Source: Fidelibacterota bacterium
GTDB taxonomy: Bacteria; Fidelibacterota; UBA8477; JABMPR01
DNA: 64,000 bases
Direction: 5' to 3'
NCBI GenBank assembly: GCA_013202495.1
Contig: JABMQQ010000001.1
Coordinates: 1 to 64,000 of the forward strand
The first letter of the stretch is position 1, and every line of letters begins with the position of its first letter. The notes beneath the pieces are model-generated. The model worked only from the letters and a program-made list of their open reading frames with translations, did no database searches and was not told the origin of the DNA. The position numbers and the translations under genes were made by a program. Of this stretch, positions 44,814 to 52,417 are shown one piece after another.

Positions 44814-47549
44814 ATGTTAAAAAAATCAATTTTGATCCTCAGCCTAATGCTAAGTAGCCTAATTGCAACAGTACCTGCAAAACCAGGTGCGATTCCCTCA
44901 GAGAGAGTCATTCAACAGACAGCAATCATGGCTGAAACCCACGGTGAAGGGGGACTGGCCGCCAAGATGCAGCGTATCAGACGTGCCAATATCCAAAGTG
45001 CAGAGAGCGGATTTCGTGATCTACGTGAAGATGTTTATATGAGTTTTCCTGTGATCATGGGGTCCTATTCTGATTCTGACGATGATGCAAGTGCTGCCAA
45101 TATGCTTCAACGAGAACTATTTGACGGACCCTGGCCCAGCATCACCATGGCAGAACATTATGAAGAAATGTCATATGACCAATTTCATCTTTCTGGGACA
45201 GTCAATGGCTGGTACGAGTTAAGTGAGAATGCCCACCATTACGGTGGTGTGGATAATGGTTGGGATGGTGGTGTCGGTGATTTTTTAACTGAATCACTTG
45301 ATCTTTCTGATATCGAAATAGATTTCACGCAATATGACAATGACGGAGATGATGGAATTCCCAATTCTGGTGATGATGATGGCTTCGTAGATGTAACATT
45401 TTTTGTTCATTCTGGCATTGGTGCTGAAAATGGAGGCACAGATTATAATATCTGGTCTCATAGTTGGTCATATTCAGGAGCCTCTGGTACTGGCGAAGCC
45501 TTTGTGACCAATGATGTAGGAGCCAATGGTTCGCCTATTTTGGTCGATGAATATATCATGCAACCCGCTGTAAATGGCGATGGGGGTTTGATTGAAATCG
45601 GTGTTTTTTCACATGAGTTTGGACACGCTTTAGGACTGCCTGACCTTTATGATACCGATTACAGCTCTGACGGTATCGGAGACTGGTGCCTCATGTCTGG
45701 TGGGTCCTGGACCACACCCAGTAGCCCGGCACATATGTCAGCCTGGTGCAAGGAAATGATGGGCTGGGTCATTCCAGTTGTGCAGGATGTAAACATGGAT
45801 GATATTTTATTCACCCCTGTGGTAGCAACCGGATTTGTCCTAAAGCTGTGGACCAATGGCGAATTGGACCCATTTGAAAGTGGCTATAGTCATGATCAGG
45901 ATGTAGGTCGTGAGTACTTCCTGATTGAAAATCGCCAGATTCTAGGGACAGATCAGCATCTGGAAGGCACGGGTTTGATGGTTTATCACATCGACAACAC
46001 AAGGTGGGGCAATAGCGACGAAGAACATCGATTGGTAGATGTGGAGCCAGCCAGTGGGTTTGGTGGTGGTACCACTCCAGGACATCCCTGGCCTGGTAGC
46101 AGTGGCAACAGACTCTTCGACTTCCAAACCTATCCATCCTCCATGAATTATGCAGGTGAAAATACACAGGTTGCTCTCTTTAATATTTCTGATTCCGACT
46201 CAATCATGTCTGCTTCTGCTGAAGTGGTTGAAGCATACCCCCACCTATACATAGCCAACATGACCTACACAGATGAAAATGATGATGGATTCCTATCACC
46301 AGAAGAGAGCGGTCAGATCTGGTTGGAACTTGTTAATTATGGCGTATTGACTTCAGGTATAACTGCTGCAGTGATTCCAGGCAATCCGGCCTTCAATTTC
46401 ACAAATTCAGAAATTAGTTTTGACGACCTCGCCCCGAACACATCGGGCATCTCAAGCTCGTCTCTGGATTTCACATTAGCCTCAATCTTTGAAAATGGCA
46501 CTACCAGTCTCAGTATAGCTGTTAGCAACACAACCTCTGGAACCATTGATACCTTAGAATTTGAAATAGTCATTGGTGATCCTCAGGTGGCACTTATTGA
46601 TGCAGATGGTGCAATTTCAGGTGCGGCAGATGTTCAGGAATATTATCTCCGGGCACTCCAAGACAATGATATTGTGTACGCACTATGGGATATTGCACAG
46701 GATGGATTGCCCCAGGAGGAATGGCTATTGGCTAAACCCAGGGTCGTCTGGTATACTGGCAATACTGAATTACCCCTGACGCAACCTGTTATTGATCTGC
46801 TCTCCAGCTATCAAGACTCAGGTGGCAGACTGCTGCTCTCAGGGCAGGATCTCGCAGATGGTGATGAAGCTCAAGCAGCCTTTCTAAGCGAATATTGTGG
46901 AGCTGTCTATGCTGAGACACTTACGAATCTCATTTACGTTTTTGGTGATCCACAACATGAGATCATGAGCGGTGCGGACCAATACATCACCAATAATTAT
47001 TTTGGTGCTGAGAATCAAACCAGTCCAGATATCGTGACTTCTTTGTCCCACAGTGTTCCACTTTTTCAATATCCACTATCGGGTTACCAAACTGCTGGCA
47101 CAACGACCATCCAAAATGGCTATAAAACCATCTTTATGGCATTTGGTTTTGAAGCGATAGCACCACTTGAGGATGATGGCTGGGCTGCTCGGGCAGATTT
47201 AATGTCAAGATTCTTGAATTGGTTTGATGTGGATTATGTTGGTATAGACTCAGAGAACAGGCTCCAGCCATTGACAGTAGGTATCAGCCACTTCTATCCC
47301 AATCCTTTTAATCCCAGCGTAACCATCCAGTATGCATTACCAGCAGGGGTAGATGTATCCTTGAAGGTGTATGATATATCAGGGAGAGAAATCGCCAGTC
47401 TTGCCAATGGTGAGCAACCCGCTGGTAGCCACCAGGTCCAATGGAATGGAATAAATGAATCCGGCAATCCCATCAGTACGGGCGTGTATTTTGCTCGTCT
47501 GGAAGCAGGGGATTTTAGCCAGACTATTAAAATGGTCTTGTTGAAGTAA
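44814..47549 (+). CDS. Secreted M6-family metalloprotease with T9SS sorting domain
   Basis: This 911-residue exported protease starts at the ATG after AAAAGG and has a signal peptide (ILILSLMLSSLIATVPA). The M6 (immune inhibitor A-like) catalytic domain covers about 75-420. The zinc site H267-E268-x-x-H271 (HEFGHALGLPDLYD) is followed by the M6-typical DWCLMSGGSW turn. Acidic calcium loops (DNDGDDGIPNSGDDDG) precede the active site. After about 480 come a CARDB-like immunoglobulin domain and an alpha/beta domain with SGQDLAD. The T9SS domain ends in FSQTIKMVLLK. It probably degrades extracellular proteins. Its T9SS domain belongs to the FARLEAG subtype shared with the gene at 61711. Confidence 0.92.
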   Translation: MLKKSILILSLMLSSLIATVPAKPGAIPSERVIQQTAIMAETHGEGGLAAKMQRIRRANIQSAESGFRDLREDVYMSFPVIMGSYSDSDDDASAANMLQRELFDGPWPSITMAEHYEEMSYDQFHLSGTVNGWYELSENAHHYGGVDNGWDGGVGDFLTESLDLSDIEIDFTQYDNDGDDGIPNSGDDDGFVDVTFFVHSGIGAENGGTDYNIWSHSWSYSGASGTGEAFVTNDVGANGSPILVDEYIMQPAVNGDGGLIEIGVFSHEFGHALGLPDLYDTDYSSDGIGDWCLMSGGSWTTPSSPAHMSAWCKEMMGWVIPVVQDVNMDDILFTPVVATGFVLKLWTNGELDPFESGYSHDQDVGREYFLIENRQILGTDQHLEGTGLMVYHIDNTRWGNSDEEHRLVDVEPASGFGGGTTPGHPWPGSSGNRLFDFQTYPSSMNYAGENTQVALFNISDSDSIMSASAEVVEAYPHLYIANMTYTDENDDGFLSPEESGQIWLELVNYGVLTSGITAAVIPGNPAFNFTNSEISFDDLAPNTSGISSSSLDFTLASIFENGTTSLSIAVSNTTSGTIDTLEFEIVIGDPQVALIDADGAISGAADVQEYYLRALQDNDIVYALWDIAQDGLPQEEWLLAKPRVVWYTGNTELPLTQPVIDLLSSYQDSGGRLLLSGQDLADGDEAQAAFLSEYCGAVYAETLTNLIYVFGDPQHEIMSGADQYITNNYFGAENQTSPDIVTSLSHSVPLFQYPLSGYQTAGTTTIQNGYKTIFMAFGFEAIAPLEDDGWAARADLMSRFLNWFDVDYVGIDSENRLQPLTVGISHFYPNPFNPSVTIQYALPAGVDVSLKVYDISGREIASLANGEQPAGSHQVQWNGINESGNPISTGVYFARLEAGDFSQTIKMVLLK

Positions 47550-47571
47550 AAATTTATCCATCGTAGCCTTG

Positions 47572-47655
47572 GCGTAGATGGATGGTGTATCTCAAATAAC
47601 CTGAACCAATTTGAAATATAGGAAAGCCCCGGACAACTGTCTGGGGCTTTGTTTT
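47572..47655 (+). repeat. Relic of a T9SS-type gene 3' end with terminator (copy 1)
   Basis: ATGGTGTATCTCAAATAA (47581-47598) is identical to the last codons of the 2228-residue T9SS gene (KMVYLK-stop), but no open gene precedes it. About 85 bp around it, including CTGAACCAATT and the following hairpin, match 48970-49055. The M6 gene's own stop lies just upstream at 47549. Confidence 0.6.
47623..47654 (+). terminator. Intrinsic terminator after the M6 protease gene
   Basis: The stem AAAGCCCCgGAC / GTCtGGGGCTTT has an AACT loop and is followed by GTTTT. It ends transcription of the M6 gene and sits within the repeated relic segment. Confidence 0.85.
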
Positions 47656-47802
47656 ATAATGGGGGATTTAGTGATCATCCGATTCTCTTGGATAGTCACG
47701 GTGTCCAAGCTAATTTCACGGCAATTCCACACTCGCACAGTTTCAGTTTAATCTCCAGCTCGAGCTCCTATCTCACAACTTCAATAAAAATAGGGGGCAT
47801 TC

Positions 47803-48903
47803 ATGAATAATCTTCGGTCCACGGTAATTATGAAGACAGACCTGGTGAATTTTACCGGTCGTGTATCGACGGCTTCTCAGGCCGACTTAAGTGATCTACT
47901 CAGAATCCAGAAGGATTTAATTTCAAAGGTTGTTTCCAGTAACAATGGCAAGATGATCAAGGGGGAAGGGGATTCTTTCTGGATCATTTTCCCAAGTGTC
48001 ACCATAGCGGCCATCTCTGCCGTCGAAATCCAGCAGGAATTCAGAGTTGAACAAGCTGGATTGCCAGATACTGAAACCTTAAGTATTCGGATTGCTATTA
48101 CCATTGGGGATATTCTCCATCAAGAGGGTGATATCTTTGGCGATGCTGTAAATCTGGCAGCTCGAATTGAATCCATCACCCCGCCAAATGAAATTTACCT
48201 CAGTCATGCTGCCTGGTTGGTATTGAACAAAGCTGAGATCGGAAATTCTTTCGTAAAGGATTTTGAACTCAAAGGGATATCCGAGAAAGAAAGCATTTAT
48301 CGGATTGATCAGCGCCATAAGACCAGAATTATTAAAGAGCAGGCAGTGGTTTTCACCGACCTACGTTCTTTTAGCGGCTTCAAGGATAAATTCTCCATAG
48401 ACGATGTGGAAAATGTTATTGGGAAGATGGAAGAAATAGCTAGGCATGCCTGTGATTCAAATGGGGGGACCATTCGAGCCACCATTGGAGATGCCCACTT
48501 TATGACTTTTCCCAACGCTACGGCGGCAATTCATGGCATTTTAACCATCATGGATCTCTGGGATCGCTACATAGCTGAAACAGGCTACCCGACTCCCATG
48601 GCATTGGGGGCTCACATTGCCGATGTTTATATTTTTAGATCGTGCATCTATGGGGATCAGATTAACAAAGCTGCTCTCATTGAGTCCCTCTGTAGATCTG
48701 CACATTCTGAACTGGATAGAAGTGTTGCTCTCATCTCAGATCAGGTTCATCGAGAATCTCAAATGACTCAATTCGAATGTGATATAAAAGAAATTGACCC
48801 TGGTATCATTGACAGGCGCATGAAGGGTAGATTCAAGTCAACTTTTGCAGAGGGGGAACCCCTCTTCGAGCTCCTGCCAGGTCCTTCGGCATCTGTTGAG
48901 TAA
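47803..48903 (+). CDS. Soluble class III adenylate cyclase with tandem catalytic and degenerate domains
   Basis: This is a 366-residue cytoplasmic protein, ATG behind AATAGGGGGCA. Domain 1 (about 8-165) has all the expected residues: metal Asp D13 and D57 (KGEGDSF), adenine-selecting K53 and D110, and transition-state N117 and R121 (GDAVNLAARIE). Domain 2 (about 180-340) retains metal Asp D186 and D230 and N288. It has Ala at the Lys position (226), Cys (281) at the purine-selecting Asp and Leu (292) at the catalytic Arg. The chain thus resembles the C1/C2 pair of mammalian cyclases, with one good and one dead site. No sensor domain is present. It probably makes cAMP. Confidence 0.85.
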   Translation: MNNLRSTVIMKTDLVNFTGRVSTASQADLSDLLRIQKDLISKVVSSNNGKMIKGEGDSFWIIFPSVTIAAISAVEIQQEFRVEQAGLPDTETLSIRIAITIGDILHQEGDIFGDAVNLAARIESITPPNEIYLSHAAWLVLNKAEIGNSFVKDFELKGISEKESIYRIDQRHKTRIIKEQAVVFTDLRSFSGFKDKFSIDDVENVIGKMEEIARHACDSNGGTIRATIGDAHFMTFPNATAAIHGILTIMDLWDRYIAETGYPTPMALGAHIADVYIFRSCIYGDQINKAALIESLCRSAHSELDRSVALISDQVHRESQMTQFECDIKEIDPGIIDRRMKGRFKSTFAEGEPLFELLPGPSASVE

Positions 48904-48969
48904 CATACAATAAGTCTACTGTACCCGCATTCATTAATCTGATACAGTGATAGAGTCGGATCTTTCCCA

Positions 48970-49055
48970 TCATCGTGACTTCAGATGTTGAATCTCAAAT
49001 AATCTGAACCAATTGGATTTATACAAAAGCTCTGGATACTATCTTGGGCTTTTTT
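48970..49055 (+). repeat. Relic of a T9SS-type gene 3' end with terminator (copy 2)
   Basis: ATGTTGAATCTCAAATAATC and the following CTGAACCAATT, A/T-rich spacer and hairpin align with 47572-47655, with a few small gaps. The cyclase gene lies exactly between the two copies. Confidence 0.55.
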
Positions 49056-49056
49056 T
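49025..49056. terminator. Intrinsic terminator between cyclase (+) and ABC-F (-) genes
   Basis: The stem AAAAGCTC / GGGCTTTT (one G-T pair) is followed by a run of T that overlaps the stop codon of the ABC-F gene on the other strand. The A-rich opposite side could serve that gene as well. Confidence 0.65.
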
Positions 49057-50581
49057 ATTCAGAAATAAGAGATTTGATGGACAACCTACTATTTCCTGAT
49101 TGTTCAGACTCCAGAGTCCAGATGGTCCTGGCTAATTTGGATACCAGATGACGGTCGTGACTGACCAGCAAAATGCCACCTTCCCATTCCAACAGAGCTT
49201 CTTCCAGACATGTTATTGCCAGTAGATCAAGATGGTTGGTGGGCTCATCCAGCACCAGGAGTGAGCACTCCTTGGACATACCCAGAGCCAGCATCAATTT
49301 GCGGCTCTCACCGGGACTGATCATATCACCGTGAAGCAAGCCTTCAGGGTCAGAGCCCAAACGACGGACAATGGTGAGAACCTGACCCATCTCATCATGT
49401 GAGAGCTGGTGTAGGTTCTCCAGTAGTCTGCTGCCCTCGGACAAGGGTATTTCCTGTGGCATGTACAGGACTTCTGATTTGGGCAATTTAGATCTGCGTA
49501 TTAAATGGTTTAACAAGATGGATTTTCCTGAACCATTTGCACCCGTGATGGCGATGCACTGTCCTCGCTCAAGCACAAGATCGGGCCATGAGACAGCCAG
49601 GGAATCATTAGGACTGATACTGCCTGCCGACTCATCAATGAGGACTGCTCGATGACCTGCACCACCTCCCAGATGGATACCACTGCCATGCGCTTTTTTA
49701 ATAGATATAGCGCTTCTCCTGGCTTCCACCTTGTCGACCCGATCACTCAAGGTTTGCTTGAGGCGGCCTATTTTCTTGTCTTTCCCAGAATAGATAGCCA
49801 ATCCGATCTTTGCCCGACCATCTGAATCTCCCCGTGCCAGATGACCTCGGTTCCGTCTGCCAGCAGTTCGGCTAACCTCCTCAGAGCGACGTTGGAGTTC
49901 CCGTCGCAGTTTCCTGGCTTCCTTTTGAAGCACAGACTTCTGTCTCTGATGCTCCAACTGCTCCCGATCCAATTCCTGTCTGGCTGCGCTATAGCCGCCT
50001 GTCCTCATGTCAGGTTGTCCCTCATCAAGAAAAAGCGTGTGGTCACAGAGAGCATCCAACAGGTGTCTGTCGTGACTGATAATGAGACCGATCCCCTGAA
50101 AAGCTTTGAGTGTATTGAGGAGAATCTCTTTGGTATTGATGTCGAGGTGATTATCAGGTTCATCAAGGATGAGTACATCAGGCTCATGAGAGAGCGCCTG
50201 GGCTATCTGGAGACGCTTTCTCTCTCCGTGGCTAATCGTGCCCCATCTATTGAACCAATCGGGCTGAATGCCCAATTTCGCTCGCCATGACCAAATCTGT
50301 GCATCTTCAGCTCGGGATAGTCTGACCAGTCCTGGAGGGGGCTGATCTGTGCGTTGCTCAACTGACTGGACATCTCCTGGGGAGTTGATATCTCCTGAAT
50401 CGGGTTTTAAACTATGGTTGATGAGGTGAAGCAGGGTGCTTTTCCCGCATCCGTTGGCTCCTACAACTCCTGTCCAGCCCGTATAGAAGGCTAGGCCTAT
50501 ATCAGTGAAAAGTGCTTCCACGGCTTCGGGGTATTTGAAGCTCAAATGCTGTATGGTGAGTGCTCGTGATGTTTGAGACAT
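49055..50581 (-). CDS. ABC-F family ATPase (ribosome-associated/antibiotic-protection type)
   Basis: This is a 508-residue soluble protein with two ABC domains and no membrane part. Domain 1 has Walker A GANGCGKST, signature ISHGERKR and Walker B LILDEPDNHLD. A long basic linker follows (about 205-290, RKLRRELQRRSEEVSR). Domain 2 has GANGSGKSI, signature ISPGESRK and LLVLDEPTNHLD. ABC-F proteins act on the ribosome as translation factors or protect it from antibiotics. Both signature motifs depart from LSGGE/Q and the first DEPTNHLD reads DEPDNHLD, so this is a divergent member. It is monocistronic, with its own 466-bp upstream region. Confidence 0.9.
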   Translation of the reverse strand: MSQTSRALTIQHLSFKYPEAVEALFTDIGLAFYTGWTGVVGANGCGKSTLLHLINHSLKPDSGDINSPGDVQSVEQRTDQPPPGLVRLSRAEDAQIWSWRAKLGIQPDWFNRWGTISHGERKRLQIAQALSHEPDVLILDEPDNHLDINTKEILLNTLKAFQGIGLIISHDRHLLDALCDHTLFLDEGQPDMRTGGYSAARQELDREQLEHQRQKSVLQKEARKLRRELQRRSEEVSRTAGRRNRGHLARGDSDGRAKIGLAIYSGKDKKIGRLKQTLSDRVDKVEARRSAISIKKAHGSGIHLGGGAGHRAVLIDESAGSISPNDSLAVSWPDLVLERGQCIAITGANGSGKSILLNHLIRRSKLPKSEVLYMPQEIPLSEGSRLLENLHQLSHDEMGQVLTIVRRLGSDPEGLLHGDMISPGESRKLMLALGMSKECSLLVLDEPTNHLDLLAITCLEEALLEWEGGILLVSHDRHLVSKLARTIWTLESEQSGNSRLSIKSLISE

Positions 50582-51047
50582 GCTAAATCCTTTGTGATAA
50601 CGCTTTTGGGCAAACTTGAGGTTCTGAATAAAACCAGTGTAAATAGTAAACCAGATGTGTCTGGCTCAATGCAGCTTATTTAGTGGGTTTTATCTGCGCA
50701 TCCCGCTGATCCCTTAGAACAAGGTTAAGTGAGTGTTGTCTCGTGCCCAAAATAGGCAAAAAACAGGGGAGAATCAATTGACGTTTAGGTATGAATGGCT
50801 ATCTCAGGGTTGATTGAAATCTTCGTTGGAGGGGGAGTCTTACCGGAGCAATCCTTTCAAGGGTCGTTTTAATCCTGATACTGAATACAACAGGAATTGC
50901 GCAGAATGCCCCAGAACGGATTGGGATTCAATCTGGGAATTGATGAACAAGTAGATTAACTTATATTTCGAACTGGAACTCGTGTAGAAGTCTTTCAATT
51001 GTATATTTACCTCGGGGGGCAAAATTGACTATTAAGGCAAACCAGCG
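50582..51047. other. Divergent intergenic region between ABC-F and HD-GYP genes
   Basis: These 466 bp hold no convincing gene. They must contain the promoters of both flanking genes. A G-rich motif (CTCGGGGGGC) lies about 30 bp before the HD-GYP ATG. The GGCAAACC near 51035 recalls the c-di-GMP (GEMM) riboswitch core, but the rest of that structure could not be found. No hairpin with a T-run was seen. Confidence 0.45.
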
Positions 51048-52274
51048 ATGAATCAATCAAAACCACATCAAATCACAGATCCCTTTGATACAATAAAGCA
51101 CATTTTAAAGGTATCTGAACGACTCAACGAGCTTAAGGATCTGGATGCCATCCTGGATAGAATTCTGGAAGAGAGCCGTCTTTTATCCAATGCAGATGCT
51201 GGAACTCTGTTTCTTGTTAAGGATGGTGAACTTGTTTTTGAGTATATCCAGAATGAAAGTTTTGCCGATCAACGTGATGGAATTAAGATTTACAGCAACC
51301 AAACCATCCCCATAAATGGCTTATCCATTGTAGGATATGTTGCCCAGGAAGGGAAACCACTTTGCATTGATGATGCCTATGATCTGCCGGAAGGGTTGAG
51401 TTGCACTTTTAATTCCGGGTTTGATACTAGAAGTGGCTACCATACAAAATCTATCCTAACCGTACCCATCAAGAGTTCACAGAGAAAAGTGATTGGCGTC
51501 ATCCAAATCATAAATGCCAAAAATGATCTGGGGGAAGTCATCCCATTCACAAAAGAAATGGAACATTATCTTGGTCTTTTTGCAAACAACGCCTCCGTTG
51601 CCATTGAACAGGGAATTATCACCAGGGAAGTTGTTTTGCGCATGGTGAAAATGGCAGAATTACGTGACCCCACTGAGACAGGGGCTCATGTCCAACGTGT
51701 AGGAGCATATTCGGCGGAGATTTATGACAATTGGGCTCAAACCCACGGCATAGAAAAGGCTGAACGCAAGCGCATAAAGGACCGTATCCGAATTGCGGCC
51801 ATGTTGCATGACGTAGGAAAAGTGGGAGTTTCAGATTTGATCCTGAAGAAGCCTGGCCGGCTTTCGGAAACTGAATTTGATCAAATTAAGCTACATACCG
51901 TTCATGGTCGGAATCTTTTTACACAATCTACTTCTGACCTGGATGAAATGTCTGCAGAAATCGCTTCCAATCACCATGAGAAATGGGATGGATCTGGTTA
52001 CCCTGGTCATATGAAGAGTAAAAATGGGGATGTGAAGTTGGGGAGCGGGAAGCAGGGTAGTGAAATTCCTCTAGCAGCTCGAATTTGTGCTGTAGCAGAT
52101 GTATACGATGCACTCTGTTCAAAACGATCATACAAAGAAGCCTGGCATGAAGATCAAGCAGTGGATGAGATTAAGAAGGCTTCTGGGACAGAATTTGATC
52201 CTGAGGTTGTCGCCTCATTTCTTGATATTCAGCCGACGATAAATTCAATACGAGAGCACTTTAACGGTACCTAG
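51048..52274 (+). CDS. GAF-HD-GYP cyclic-di-GMP phosphodiesterase
   Basis: This is a 408-residue cytoplasmic signalling enzyme. An N-terminal GAF domain (about 20-185, ALDxILDRILEESR...NADAGTLFLV) is followed by an HD-GYP domain (about 200-400). The metal ligands are H-D in AMLHDVGKVGV, H in LHTVHGRNL, HH in SNHHEKWDGSGYPG and the D of VADVYDALCS. The signature reads GSGYP, within the range of active enzymes. It would hydrolyse c-di-GMP, with the GAF domain tuning activity. No cyclase or effector for c-di-GMP is in the window. The stop precedes the convergent heavy-metal operon. Confidence 0.92.
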   Translation: MNQSKPHQITDPFDTIKHILKVSERLNELKDLDAILDRILEESRLLSNADAGTLFLVKDGELVFEYIQNESFADQRDGIKIYSNQTIPINGLSIVGYVAQEGKPLCIDDAYDLPEGLSCTFNSGFDTRSGYHTKSILTVPIKSSQRKVIGVIQIINAKNDLGEVIPFTKEMEHYLGLFANNASVAIEQGIITREVVLRMVKMAELRDPTETGAHVQRVGAYSAEIYDNWAQTHGIEKAERKRIKDRIRIAAMLHDVGKVGVSDLILKKPGRLSETEFDQIKLHTVHGRNLFTQSTSDLDEMSAEIASNHHEKWDGSGYPGHMKSKNGDVKLGSGKQGSEIPLAARICAVADVYDALCSKRSYKEAWHEDQAVDEIKKASGTEFDPEVVASFLDIQPTINSIREHFNGT

Positions 52275-52345
52275 ATGTAAGGAATTTGTAGGGTCTAATT
52301 TCCAGTTGATCCCGATGTGCCTGATTCGTTTTTAAGCCCTTTTAC

Positions 52346-52384
52346 AAAACCCTGTAATCACCAGTCTGTCAGGTAGTTACAGGG
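52346..52384 (-). terminator. Probable terminator of the heavy-metal RND operon
   Basis: On the minus strand, CCCTGTAA ... TTACAGGG (8-bp stem, an extra ACC/GGT pair inside) is followed by TTTTG. It lies 33 bp after the stop of the RND gene. Confidence 0.65.
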
Positions 52385-52417
52385 AACACTTAATTGTCAT
52401 ATGTAATGGATGTACAT

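Noticed and set aside
50840-50880. tRNA-like stretch (CTTTCAAGGGTCGTTTTAAT)
   Set aside because: It lacks a GTTCRA T-loop with a pairing stem and any acceptor or anticodon stem.
50840-51022. 60-codon open frame on the minus strand in the ABC-F/HD-GYP spacer
   Set aside because: It has a TTG start with no ribosome site, no recognisable motif, and lies in the shared promoter region.
51010-51047. GGCAAACC before the HD-GYP gene as a c-di-GMP (GEMM) riboswitch
   Set aside because: Only this short core fragment is present, right at the start codon. The second half (GGGACGCAAAGCC-like) and the paired stems are absent.
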